Source: Amphimedon queenslandica (lineage: Eukaryota; Porifera; Demospongiae; Haplosclerida; Niphatidae). Taken from it: 31,275 bases of DNA. The position numbers and the translations under genes were made by a program. Position 1 is the stretch's first letter, and every line of letters starts with the position of its first letter. The stretch spans positions 146,624 to 177,898 of the forward strand of contig NW_003546284.1 in assembly GCF_000090795.2 (NCBI RefSeq). Direction: 5' to 3'. The notes beneath the pieces are model-generated. The model was given only the letters and a program-made list of their open reading frames with translations. It was not told the origin of the DNA and did not search any database. Below, piece after piece: positions 1 to 9,093 of this stretch.

Positions 1-2237
1 TTTTATTACTTCTTCTTTCAACACTGTTCAAATTTTTTGTCCAAACCACAGTATCAATACCTAGCTCACCATCAAATGTTACCTATGACAGAAAAGTAAA
101 TAATTTTCCAATGATGGAGATAAACATAACTGTAATCATGCAGGACTGTCATCCAGATGTTGCAAAAATTTCATTCCAACCATCAAAATATTTTCCCTCG
201 TAACAAGAATCTCAGCTCCATCATTCTTAGAACCAGGAAAGTCATTCATCAAACTCTTCGAAGACAGTAATGATTAAATGATACATTGTGTAGTGTCTAA
301 TTTTTTAACAAGTTTATCTTCATTACAATTGTAACTAAAGTTGTGGAACAAAAGTAAAACGTTAACTTCATGTTTAATAGGACCTTGCAGCTTACTAAGT
401 GATCCTTCAAGACTGTCATGGGCATTAACTTGTAACACTCCTCTTGAATTTGCAGTATAGTATAGTTGTGAAACAAAAATAAATTAATATCAATAATATG
501 TTATATTGTTTGAAGCTTAGGTAAGAATGTCTTTCTGTAGTAGACTAATGTTGCATTTGAATTTTCCTAGGTATAGACTTTCATCAACTACGACTAGTAG
601 TAACATTGGTTGGAAGAACACTCAGATTCTACATACTTTGGAGGAATTGGCCTCAATGTAGAAATTTAAAACCTTCACCATTAACTAATGGTGGAAAAGC
701 CTCCAGAACTTTTCAAGCATCTCCCATTGAATTATTTGAGAATTTGTGATTATATCTTTTGGCCTTAGAACTATTTGTGTCAAAGACATTTTTTGGATGG
801 GTGATGTAGGAGCACAAGTTCAATTACATATTGGAAGGCAAAATAATCTTATGGACAATGGCTTCATAGTAGGGTTAATGTTGACTCTTGATACACTGAA
901 CAATCCAATGGGCTGTAATGCCTCTCAGCAAACATTGCCAATATGATCCATATCTAAGGAGAAGCAATCATGTCAAAATATCATAGTATGTGAGTCTGTT
1001 AACGAAGAAATTAAATGATATTCAAATATCCTTGTTTTCAAGCCAACCACATAAAGAAACAAATAATATTTTACGAATCATAGACACAGTCACTCATACT
1101 AAGAAAAATGTTTTGCATTCTTGCTTTAGTTTTACTTTCATACCTACAATTTAAGTAATTTTGATCTTTTCCGCTGATGTGAGTGTAAATGAACAAGTGT
1201 AACGGTATAAAAATATTTCAATAATTGTTTCACCACCTTGTAAGTACAGCTGGATTCTTATTAAAACTGATGAAGGTTCTCTCTACCTTCTAATACTTCC
1301 ACAAAAGACTTTAGAAAGTATTTCTATGTTCTTTCCCTGTCCCATGTTCAAACAACCATATTGTTTTCCGTGACAACACCCACTTACATAGCGTGGGCGG
1401 GTAGCTGCTAAGGCTTGTTATTTCTCCAATACAACATGTAAAGAAGAAATGTAAGTGTTGACATACAAATATATTTATCGCACTTGGGTGAAATCAATTA
1501 TGGGACGACCTGGGAACTAGGCCCCCAGGTCGTAAAATCCATCTATGTTGAAACGAAATGCATTATAAAATTTATTAAATTAGCAAAGGTCTTAGGCCAC
1601 ACCCTTTGTTGCCATAGAGTTTTCCAACTCCCATCCATCATTTGTTACCAATATATACGATTCCCCCTTCTTCTTTTATATCTCCTCTGTGATCTACTCC
1701 ACTGTTGCTGTTGATTCATGCACTTCAATATATACTTAGTGCGACGAATAAAGGTTGGCTTGCTTGTCTATGTGTTCCAATGTACAGTAGCTTCTCCTAG
1801 CTTGACTTGGCATGTAATGGGTGATGAAGAAGCCCTTTTTCCTAGCCCAGCGACCACAGATTTAAATTGCAGGTGAGCTAATGATGCTGAATGCAGCTTT
1901 ACTGCTGTGCTACTCGTATTAGGGGTACTAGTCAAAGTATTTGTTGAACTATTCGTATCTGGAGGTGCGGACCTAACTGGAGGTCATTCTACCATAAGAG
2001 TCTGTGTTGTTCTCAAACCAACAAATTTTCCTTCATTTTTTTGGTAATATGCTGTATTGCTCATCTCATCTCTTAACCACACACCTTCTGGATCGACATG
2101 AAAGACTTCTCGTAAATATGATGTCGTTATTTGATTCAAGAACAATTCTGTCCTCCTCTCATCATCTCACAATAAGGGTATTTCTGTTAAGAAGAATGTG
2201 AAGTGTCTAATGGTGGAGGAGAGTCCAGAGTAGTCAT
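1..2237 (-). pseudogene. Broken multi-exon gene, possible HECT-like C-terminal part
   Basis: Seen: on the minus strand an ATG at 2237 opens 16 codons (MTTLDSPPPLDTSHSS, then a stop). A 132-codon frame follows (2166-1771) with a single TGA at 1984-1986. It contains SYLREVFHVDPEGVWLRDE and then a Ser/Thr-rich stretch. Further down, 273-139 encodes a block with VTRENILMVGMKFL, and 82-1, after a good acceptor (tag at 85-83), encodes VTFDGELGIDTVVW and runs off the window. Known: HECT ubiquitin-ligase domains start with an F-x-GE-x-G-x-D pattern, and multicopy HECT-like genes occur in invertebrate genomes. Inferred: one decayed gene with an N-terminal domain, a low-complexity linker and a HECT-like end. 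The HECT call rests on two short exons, and the frameshift and stop codons argue against function. The blocks could instead belong to unrelated remnants. Confidence 0.33.
1505..1533. repeat. Perfect 10-bp stem hairpin
   Basis: The arm acgacctggg (1505-1514) is repeated inverted as cccaggtcgt (1524-1533) around a 9-base loop. It is GC-rich compared with its surroundings. It may be the tip of a short foldback element; no partner end was found. Confidence 0.5.
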
Positions 2238-2524
2238 TTCAGTAAGAATGCCAACGAGCTATAGTTCTTCCAAGCCGAGCGACTATACTACTTGAATGAA
2301 ACAAGAATGGGATCATGTGACTAAATTACTAACTGCGCATGTGCATTACAAAATCATTTGTAAGATTGGTAGCAACAGCTTGTTAGTGCCATCTGTTATC
2401 AATTATAAAGATTATATAGATGGTTATTCAAAGCAGTAGCGGCAATGCTGCCATAGTAGAACAAAGAAATTCATTATAGGTTATAAGTCTTGTTTATTAA
2501 TTTAGTATATGTAATTGTACGTAA

Positions 2525-2560
2525 GTGACCCAATTTGAGAAAACCAGGCTATCTGCGGGA
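2525..2560 (+). repeat. Left terminal inverted repeat of the 5.1-kb element
   Basis: It begins gtgaccc and ends atctgcggga. It pairs with 7599-7634 with mismatches only at positions 7, 8 and 11 from the tip. Sequence outside 2525 no longer matches the other side. Confidence 0.85.
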
Positions 2561-3070
2561 CTTTGGTAAAGTCAGTTTTTGGTACTTACAGATAGAAAAA
2601 AATTTCCTTTCCAATGACATCCCATTTATGACAATGCGCAATAAAACTTTGCAGTTAGGGATGCTGTTTGGATGATGACTCTGGAATACAAGTACAGAGA
2701 AAGAGGCATTTTAATTTATTTTCAATGTTTCCGTGTCACGCCCGTTCAAGTAGTAAATGTGATTACACCCACCACATAAACCACACCCACATCAATTAAT
2801 AAACGGGTAAAGAAAAAAGAAGCACTTGCCAGAATTTAACTTACTTTTCTTGCTTTTTGGACATCTTAAGAGTGATCTAAAGCCCAGCCATGCATTGAGA
2901 CTTCAAATACATGTAAGTTTCTTCATTACAAAAGTTGTAGAGTTATTGCTATGTGTTCTAGTGCCAATAAAGTCCTTTCTGTGAACTGTAATAACATCAT
3001 CTGGGTCATACACTTCATTTACATCCAGACATCACTTCTTGAGTGTACAGGTAATATTTTCATTTAGATT
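2561..3070. other. Element interior with no recognised gene
   Basis: The 510 bp between the left inverted repeat and the end of the RGG gene are AT-rich. No frame or splice pattern could be supported. They would hold the 3' untranslated part of the RGG gene and the subterminal sequence. Confidence 0.5.
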
Positions 3071-4167
3071 TTATTTGGAACTATAAATAAGGGATCTATA
3101 TTTAACATTAAAATAATTAATAGTTTTGACACTCGCTGATGAATCCTATAGAAGATTATTGTTATTCTTATATTTCATTAAGTTACTTTCCTTACTGTTG
3201 GACGAGGGGCCCCTCCTCTTCCTCCTTGGCCTCCCCCTCTACCTCCTTGGCCCCCTTCCTTTCCTCCTCTTCCACGCTTTCCACCTTTACCCACCCTCCT
3301 CTGTGTTGCCTTCGCTTCTTCTAAGCAATAAAAAATTAAAGTGATTACTCATTTCAATAATGCTCCTTTGATACTTTAAATGTCTTTCCCTTGTCTCTCT
3401 CTGTCCCTGTCCCAGTCTTTTCTCCTGTCCCTATCTCCTAGCATGTCTCTGTCTCCTCCCCTGTCTCTGTTTCTTCTCTTGTCTCCTCACTACTCCCCCT
3501 CCTCTCCCTCCAGCCTTCTTCAATGAGTTCCAACTGCCCTAATTTACAATGGCATAAAGCCTTTAATTTACACTTAAAATTATGTTTACTTCGGAGAGCT
3601 GGCCTGAACTGTTCCAAGTCTTTAGTTAAGAAATGTGAATTCAAAGTACAAGTAATTCAACTATTGTTTAATTACCTAAGGGCCTTCCTTCTTTCTTCTT
3701 GCCTATTTGTTTTAAATAGAACTAATTAAAATGGAATGCAAAATTACTTTTTAGTTTAATAGTCCTTCTCATAGCTGCTTCACAACAAAAATTGTCACAC
3801 AATCACACATGTAAAAAAACTTACTTAAGCTGTTTGATTCTATTAAAAACAAAGTCATGTATAGTTGTATGTTTCACCTTTTCATCTTACCATTCACCTT
3901 TCGACTATCTCCACTCTCCTCTTTGTCTCTGTCCCCTCTCTCCTCTGTTTCCTTTCTTCTCTTTCACCCTTACTTCATCTTTTTCTGCTATAAATACAGT
4001 TATGTATTGCTTTTAATGTACAACACAAACATACATGTACAAACAACTTACTAAGTTCATCTACCAAAAACAAAAGGCATTATAGTTATCACCATAGGGT
4101 TACATATTTCCAACTTACCATCAGATGGATAGACCTCAATGACGACATCCTCAATTGGGGCAGCCAT
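3071..4167 (-). CDS. Small spliced RGG-rich basic protein (82 aa), second gene of the element
   Basis: Seen: exon 1 is 4167-4119 (MAAPIEDVVIEVYPSD, donor gtaagt). An exon at 3320-3196 follows a T-rich intron ending in tag and has donor gtaagg. The last exon is 3145-3071, after acceptor tatag, and ends in TAA. The three exons (49, 125 and 75 nt) join in one open frame of 82 codons plus stop. The middle exon is very basic and carries RG/RGG repeats such as GGQGGRGGGQGGRGG. Two further purine-rich blocks (3984-3891 and 3517-3375) look like related exons, and together they would also keep the frame, but they contain stops, so they are skipped or decayed. Known: RGG repeats bind RNA or DNA and are often arginine-methylated. 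Inferred: a nucleic-acid-binding accessory protein of the transposon. It is open although the large gene is not. The exon joins are my reading and no homologue was recognised. Confidence 0.42.
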
Positions 4168-4205
4168 TACTTTTTGATTTTGAACTTACAGTTTCAGGTG
4201 TCTCA

Positions 4206-4212
4206 TTTTATA
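4206..4212 (-). promoter_or_regulatory. TATA-like box before the RGG gene
   Basis: The minus strand reads TATAAAA 39 bases upstream of the ATG at 4167. This fits a core promoter with a very short leader. The larger gene of the same element has a similar box at a similar distance, which supports both. Confidence 0.4.
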
Positions 4213-4448
4213 TCCTAAAGTCACAGGTGACACTTGGTGTTCTTTGATTGGCTGTGAATGACGGAATAACTTCTATTTTGGTATTCTCCTCCAACACATT
4301 TTTATTATCAGTCCTCTCACCTGTACAGATAAACACAAATGACCTGCATGATAACTTTGTGACTAACTGTCTCTTGGGCCTTCTCTTTTGAGTTAGTAAA
4401 TTTTAAACAAAATGAGTGTTTGTGTTTATGTTGACGTCTCATGCACAT

Positions 4449-4649
4449 ACTAGTTCCACACCTTTGTTTCCAAAAAAGGGGATCCATAGTTTGTATGTCT
4501 TAGTGTTACAAACGAGTTCCTCTCCTTTAGGGGGATCAATAGTTTGAATATTTGCCATTCAAACTAGTTCCATTCCTGTTTAAGGGGATCAATAGTTTGA
4601 ATGTTTGGCATTCAAACTAGTTCGTCTCCTATTTCAGGGGATCAATAGT
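4449..4649. repeat. Minisatellite of four units with palindromic cores
   Basis: About four head-to-tail units start near 4449, 4511, 4562 and 4615 (51-62 bp each). They share actagttc, then ggggatcaatagttt. In units 2 and 3 the arms agtttgaat and attcaaact form perfect 9-bp stems with 7-base loops (4541-4565 and 4594-4618). The array lies just 3' of the DUF7869-like stop codon (4680) and upstream of the RGG gene. It might act in 3'-end formation or as a transposase-binding array; neither is shown. Confidence 0.75.
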
Positions 4650-4679
4650 AAGTGCATTACACAAACTCATTTCTGTTAT

Positions 4680-7294
4680 TCATTTACTGATTACATGGAC
4701 AAGTTCTCTATTATGACCAAATTGACCACAATTACCACATTTTCTTTGTGTTGCAGGTGGTTCTCGAGATTGCCTTGGAGAATGTGGTAGTTTGATTTCC
4801 ATTGCGAGGTCTGGTGGATCATCTACACCTCGAGTTGATTTTCGAGATGATCCTGTTAGTCGAGGTGCAACAGGAAGTGGGCGGGTTACATCTTTACATT
4901 CGTATCTGCAAAATGGTCTTATCTTTTTGTAAAGGTACCATTTCCTTTCAGTTGACATACCCTTTGGTCGTAATATATTAGGTAGTTCATCTTCCATTAT
5001 TTGAGCGTCCTCCTTCAGCATATTGAATTGTGTGACTGGGCCATCTACAGCTTGTCTGGATAGAACTACACCAGGTGATGTCACATTTACAACAAAGTGT
5101 TGAAAGACTTTGATGCCTTTTATTTTCTTGAATAATGTAGCAAAGTAACTAGACCAGTCAAGTGTTTCAACAATGAGTTCACCATTGCTACTTCCTACTG
5201 GTTGGGCTTTGTTCACAGGAGATGATAGTTCTACATCTTCAACGAAGTCATCCAATGAGTTCACCTCTGCTTTACGGAATTTTTGCTTTAATAGTCCGAA
5301 GCACCAGTCTGGAGAAAGTTTTGTGTGTCCAACTGGCAGAAAGGATATTGAAATGGATTCATTGAGTCCTGTCATGACTCTCCATAAGAGGTACTAAAAT
5401 AAAGAATTACATTTAAAATGTTAATTAATGTGCTTGTATTATGCTTACTTCAATAACTGTATTATTTTTATTTTGCCCTGTGCAGTTGTCAGCATTAAAA
5501 TGGACATTGACTGAGTTGAGGCCATGATTCTTCAAATAAAAATGTACCATGCTTATGACAGGATTTGCCCCTTTACCAGTGTCGAATGATTCATCGATCA
5601 AGAAATTAACCTGCTGAGGGATAGCTTCACATCACACACCAAATATGCCACATTTTCTGGGAGTAAGAAAATAAATTGGACCTGCTTGTAATGGACTTGA
5701 AGGATAGTGAACCTTTATAAAAGTAAGTAAGCTAGATACACTTTAATAATTATCATAAAAGGTTACCTGTTGAGCATAATCGAAGCCATAATGTGCTACA
5801 ACATTTAACATAGCAAGTGGCCTTGTTAGTGGGGGATTGTAATTGTTTGCTGCATCAGTATACAACCCTTTTAACAATAATTGTGCCTCTTTTAATACAT
5901 CCTTATAGTACTCCCTTTCCTATTTAACAAGACTTCTGTGATCTAGTCCCTTTTGCATCGCCTGAAAATCCTAATTATAATACTTGTTTTATTACAATAC
6001 TGACTTACCTCAGTTATCCTTTCATCTGATTGCATGTTAGCACTTCTTATAATCAGTCAACTTATCTCTTTACAAGTGGCACACAAGTCAGACATAGGCT
6101 TCATTTATTCAATATAAGGCAGGTAGCATCGCCACAACATGTTGAATGTTGTTTCAGTACATGCTTTGACATGAAGCCCTTCACATGATTCCGTATACAC
6201 TAAGTATACCTGCCTTTTAGATGTACTGCATGGTAAGAACTTCTTATTCTCGTAACTTTTTATTCCAGGTATTCTTCCAGGAAGACTGATTCCATGGACT
6301 TCAGCGTAATTTCTGATAAAGGCAACAACCCGGAGAATATCATCATAAGTCAAAGCATGGTTTAGTGTCTTTCTAGCATTTCTGTGAACTCTAATAAAAA
6401 TAAGTACATAAAAATTAATATTTAACTCTCATATCTTGGAATTAATCCATTCATTCAGTAGTTTTTTATGATTTCCTCAAACCTGCTTTTGCCACATGCA
6501 TGTAGCTTCAGAAATGTTACTCTACATATCTAATTAAAATGCATAATTAATTTTGTGTTGTGTCACTCATAGTTACAAACTTTACGACCATGATGAATGA
6601 ACGTAAAAAATTGCTTCTTTTTGTCTCCTGTGGTTGCCAGTTGACAATCGCCCCATGGTAGATGTTGCTGCCATTTGACTCATAATAGCATTTTCTTGTA
6701 CAGGCTTTGCCATGGCTTGTATGTCACATCTAAATGTTTTTATGTAAGAGTGACTGAACAGTGCATAGCAATTATCTGAGCAACCACATCCATGTTCAAA
6801 GAACTTTGATAATTCTTTTTCCTCCTGTAGGTCTTCCGTCCTCATGTCATCACAAGAGTGAGTAGTTGAAGTAGCTAGAGCATCAGGCGTTGCTAATTCT
6901 AAATCAAGATCTGATACTTGTAGCTCTACAGCCACCTCAGGATCAAACAGTGGTGGATTAATATCTTCATCACAATCTTTTGTCTCTTTGTCTTCTTTCC
7001 CTTCCTCTACCTCTTCTTCCATATCTTCTACTGCTTCATAATCTGTCTCTATCAATTAACAAATACACTGTATAACTAAGTTTAATATTAATAATGTTGT
7101 GCATTAATACAGGTGATGGAATGTCATTGTTGTGATAGCTAACCGCTATTCACAGTTAGTATGTAAACAGTGTTATGAATAAGCTTACCACTAGTTTCAT
7201 CACAAAAGTAGTCCCCAAGAACTGAAGCAACGTAGTCACTGTCTCGAGGACCTATTTCATTTAACAAGCGAGCAATGTCTCTTTCTGTAGCCAT
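4680..7294 (-). pseudogene. DUF7869-like gene, seven exons, frame kept but five nonsense codons
   Basis: Seen: exons 7294-7189, 7048-6586, 6521-6427, 6388-6009, 5970-5767, 5712-5449 and 5393-4680 join by GT..AG into one 742-codon frame. In order: a short N-terminus; an acidic stretch; a Cys cluster (GCGCSDNC); VTFLKLHACGKSRFEE; ALTYDDILRVVAFIRNYAEV with LPGRIPG; the PMSDLCATC region; HYGFDYAQQ; HFNADNCTGQNKNN; GHTKLSPDWCFG; and a C-terminal zinc-knuckle-like CGNCGQFGH. Known: these motifs, in this order, are what I recall of the multicopy DUF7869 proteins of cnidarians, insects and sponges, whose function is undescribed. Five stops are in frame: TGA 6457-6455, TAA 6107-6105, TGA 6059-6057, TAG 5922-5920 and TGA 5634-5632 (in FGV*CEAIP). 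At the exon 2-3 junction an alternative reading (HHGRK then CRVTF) fits the family better but needs a 1-nt shift. Inferred: the element's transposase-like gene, now dead. Confidence 0.8.
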
Positions 7295-7328
7295 AGTTTT
7301 AAAAGTAGTCTTCTTCGTCTTTGTTATA

Positions 7329-7337
7329 CTTTAAATA
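7329..7337 (-). promoter_or_regulatory. TATA-like box before the DUF7869-like gene
   Basis: The minus strand reads TATTTAAAG 35 bases upstream of the ATG at 7294. The spacing resembles the box before the RGG gene. This is sequence match and position only. Confidence 0.33.
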
Positions 7338-7598
7338 GTTGCTATAGAGACTCTATGGTTACCTTTGACGCATTAAAGCCGTCCGTTTTTATTCCGTGGT
7401 TGCTCCGTGTAACATTCTCCATGCACAATCAAGGTAAAAATGTCGTAGGGCTTATAACTTGGCAAAGAAGGCTTCGCTACCCCTGAGTTTCGTATCAAAT
7501 GAAAGGATTTTGTTTAAATAACATGTTTATGTGATAAAATGAATTTCGCCCAGGTAAAGATTTTTCGTGATTATGAGCCCATAGCTCAAAATGATAAT

Positions 7599-7634
7599 TC
7601 CCGCAGATAGCCTGGTTTTCTCATATCAGGTCAC
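7599..7634 (-). repeat. Right terminal inverted repeat of the 5.1-kb element
   Basis: Its reverse complement starts gtgacctgat and then matches the left end from tgagaaaacc onward. The outer edge at 7634 is followed by AT-rich sequence unrelated to the left flank. Confidence 0.85.
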
Positions 7635-7714
7635 AATATATATTTATATTACATCAAAACTCTTGTCTTTTCAATGAAAAAATAGACCTTGTTGAAATAG
7701 ATGAAAGTCATTAT

Positions 7715-8188
7715 TTACATCTGTGTATCAGAAAATACCAAAGTCTGGATACCTTTGTTTAAAAAAATGCTCTCCTTCTTCGACCAGTCAGGTTGTCCTT
7801 GAAACAGATCAATGCCAAATGCACTAAAATGGGTTATGTGAGAACCAAGAGACTCCATTCCACGCACTGGAACAGAATGATATAATACAGCAACCATGTT
7901 GACACGTCTCATGACTTCATTAGGAGTACCATTTCTGAACACTTAAAATGTAAAATATATGAAGCACATACTTTGATAAATTTTTCTCACTTACCCTGTA
8001 ATGTATGTTGATTCCATGAATCTAATGCTCAATTATTAGTGACACGAATAGCAAGCCATGACACAGTACTTCATCATAGCATCACCCATAGAAAATAATG
8101 CTGTTTCCTCCATATCTATGAGACATGCTCTAATTGGACAGTTCACCCTACTATTACTCTCAACCCAAATTGTCTCTACTGGATGATT
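7715..8188 (-). pseudogene. C-terminal part of an IS3-like integrase/transposase
   Basis: Seen: an exon at 8188-7995 (acceptor cattag, donor gtaagt) encodes ETIWVESNSRVNCPI, then LIDMEE and MGDAMMKYC. The frame then hits two stops, while a neighbouring frame continues as HGLAIRVTNN and ALDSWNQHTLQ. The next exon, 7941-7715, encodes FRNGTPNEVMRRVNM, ESLGSHITHFSAFGID and LFQGQPDW and ends in a stop. Known: W-x-E-x-N-x-RVN-x-PI, a ME-x(n)-M-x-D block, WN-x-H and GTPN occur in this order after the catalytic core of metazoan integrase-type (IS3EU-like) transposases as I remember them. Inferred: this is the tail of the gene whose N-terminal part is at 11041-10573; the DDE core between them is missing or displaced. 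One frameshift and stops show decay. The superfamily name is less certain than the integrase call. Confidence 0.55.
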
Positions 8189-8439
8189 CTAATGTGATAC
8201 TAAAACAAATGATGTAAAGGCAATATTACATGTATAGGTGGGTTGTAATTTTATTCAACACTATCTTATTTGGTTGTACCTGGCATAAAGCAGGTTGCCA
8301 TTGAAAAAAATTGAGTATAATATGTAAATCCAAAGTGGTTAGATTACTTAAAACTTACCAAACTTTATCATTAACATTACGATTGTTTAAGTAATTCATT
8401 GTTACCATATGTTACTTGTGCGCTCCCTTTCCTATAATT

Positions 8440-8553
8440 ATCGTAAATGTTATTACAATTATTATTGTAAATAATAATTATTATTTTGAATAATTATTAT
8501 TATGAATAATTCTTATCATTGTGAATAATTCTTATTATTGTGAATAATTATTA
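8440..8553. repeat. AT-rich tandem repeat of gaataattattat-type units
   Basis: Imperfect copies of a 15-18 bp unit built from gaataatt and attattat, about six in a row, with no coding content. It lies in the gap between the integrase tail and the plus-strand RING-like remnant; 8189-8440 shows nothing else. Confidence 0.7.
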
Positions 8554-8559
8554 ATTATG

Positions 8560-9093
8560 ATACAACATGGACCATTGGAGCACACGTGAGTCAATCACCT
8601 GCGTCAGTAATAGCACATGGAATCTCAGGGTTACAATTAATGAGTTCCTCTAGCTACTTGACTAGCTCTGCATTGGCTCCTGCCTTAGTCCCTGGCACAG
8701 CCTTAGATAGCGAAAGACAGAAGATTGAGAAGAATGATGGTTACTTTGAAAAGAAGTGAACAAAGTTCGGAACTACATGTATCACAAGTCACTAGGGACA
8801 ATCTTGGCCGCCGATTTCTAGTCGAACCAGATGAGGCCTCGCTCAAGGATGAACTAGATGGATCTGCCTATTTACTAACACAAATGGCCAGTTTGAAGGT
8901 CTATAAGAGTTCCAGAAGCTCATTGTTAATGTTGTGCCCTGTGGTATCACTCCTTGATACCAACTACAGACTGTATCCAGTACTAGCATGCCCATTTCAA
9001 CATCTTCCAATATTCCCGCATCACCACAAATTTCGCTCTTTGTGTTTAACTTTTTTTCAAGAAGCCTATTTCCTACCATTGTTATTACACTCC
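8560..9093. other. Plus-strand coding-like debris, not recognised
   Basis: Frames of 30-100 codons exist on the plus strand (for example DNLGRRFLVEPDEASLKDE near 8788), but no family was recognised and no join to the downstream remnant could be supported. It may be the N-terminal part of the RING-like gene remnant that follows. Confidence 0.3.

Larger units (their letters stand above)
2525..7634 (-). mobile_element. 5.1-kb DNA transposon with 36-bp terminal inverted repeats and two genes
   Basis: Seen: 2525-2560 and the reverse complement of 7599-7634 match at 33 of 36 positions. Both begin gtgacc and share a continuous block from tgagaaaacc to atctgcggga. Inside lie two spliced genes on the minus strand: a DUF7869-like gene (7294-4680) and a small RGG-rich gene (4167-3071), separated by a palindromic minisatellite. 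The inverted match stops abruptly at both outer edges, as expected for true ends. The only possible target duplication is a 2-bp AA on each side, which is weak. Inferred: a class II element moved by the DUF7869-like product. I cannot assign it to a named superfamily. The five nonsense codons in the large gene make this copy non-autonomous today. Confidence 0.78.

Noticed and set aside
746..946. 66-codon plus-strand frame (GAQVQLHIGRQNNLMDNG)
   Set aside because: Composition looks coding-like, but no family, splice partner or neighbour supports it.
1484..1714. 76-codon plus-strand frame
   Set aside because: Crosses a GC-rich hairpin and ends in low-complexity Leu/Cys; no support as a gene.
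3126..3344. Leucine/proline-rich plus-strand frames
   Set aside because: They are antisense readings of the RGG-rich exon on the minus strand.
5632..5634. TGA in FGV*CEAIP as a selenocysteine codon
   Set aside because: Four other nonsense codons of all three types are in the same frame, and no SECIS-like structure was identified; decay is simpler.
2523..7636. AA/AA as target-site duplication of the 5.1-kb element
   Set aside because: Two A residues in AT-rich flanks are expected by chance; listed only as a possibility.
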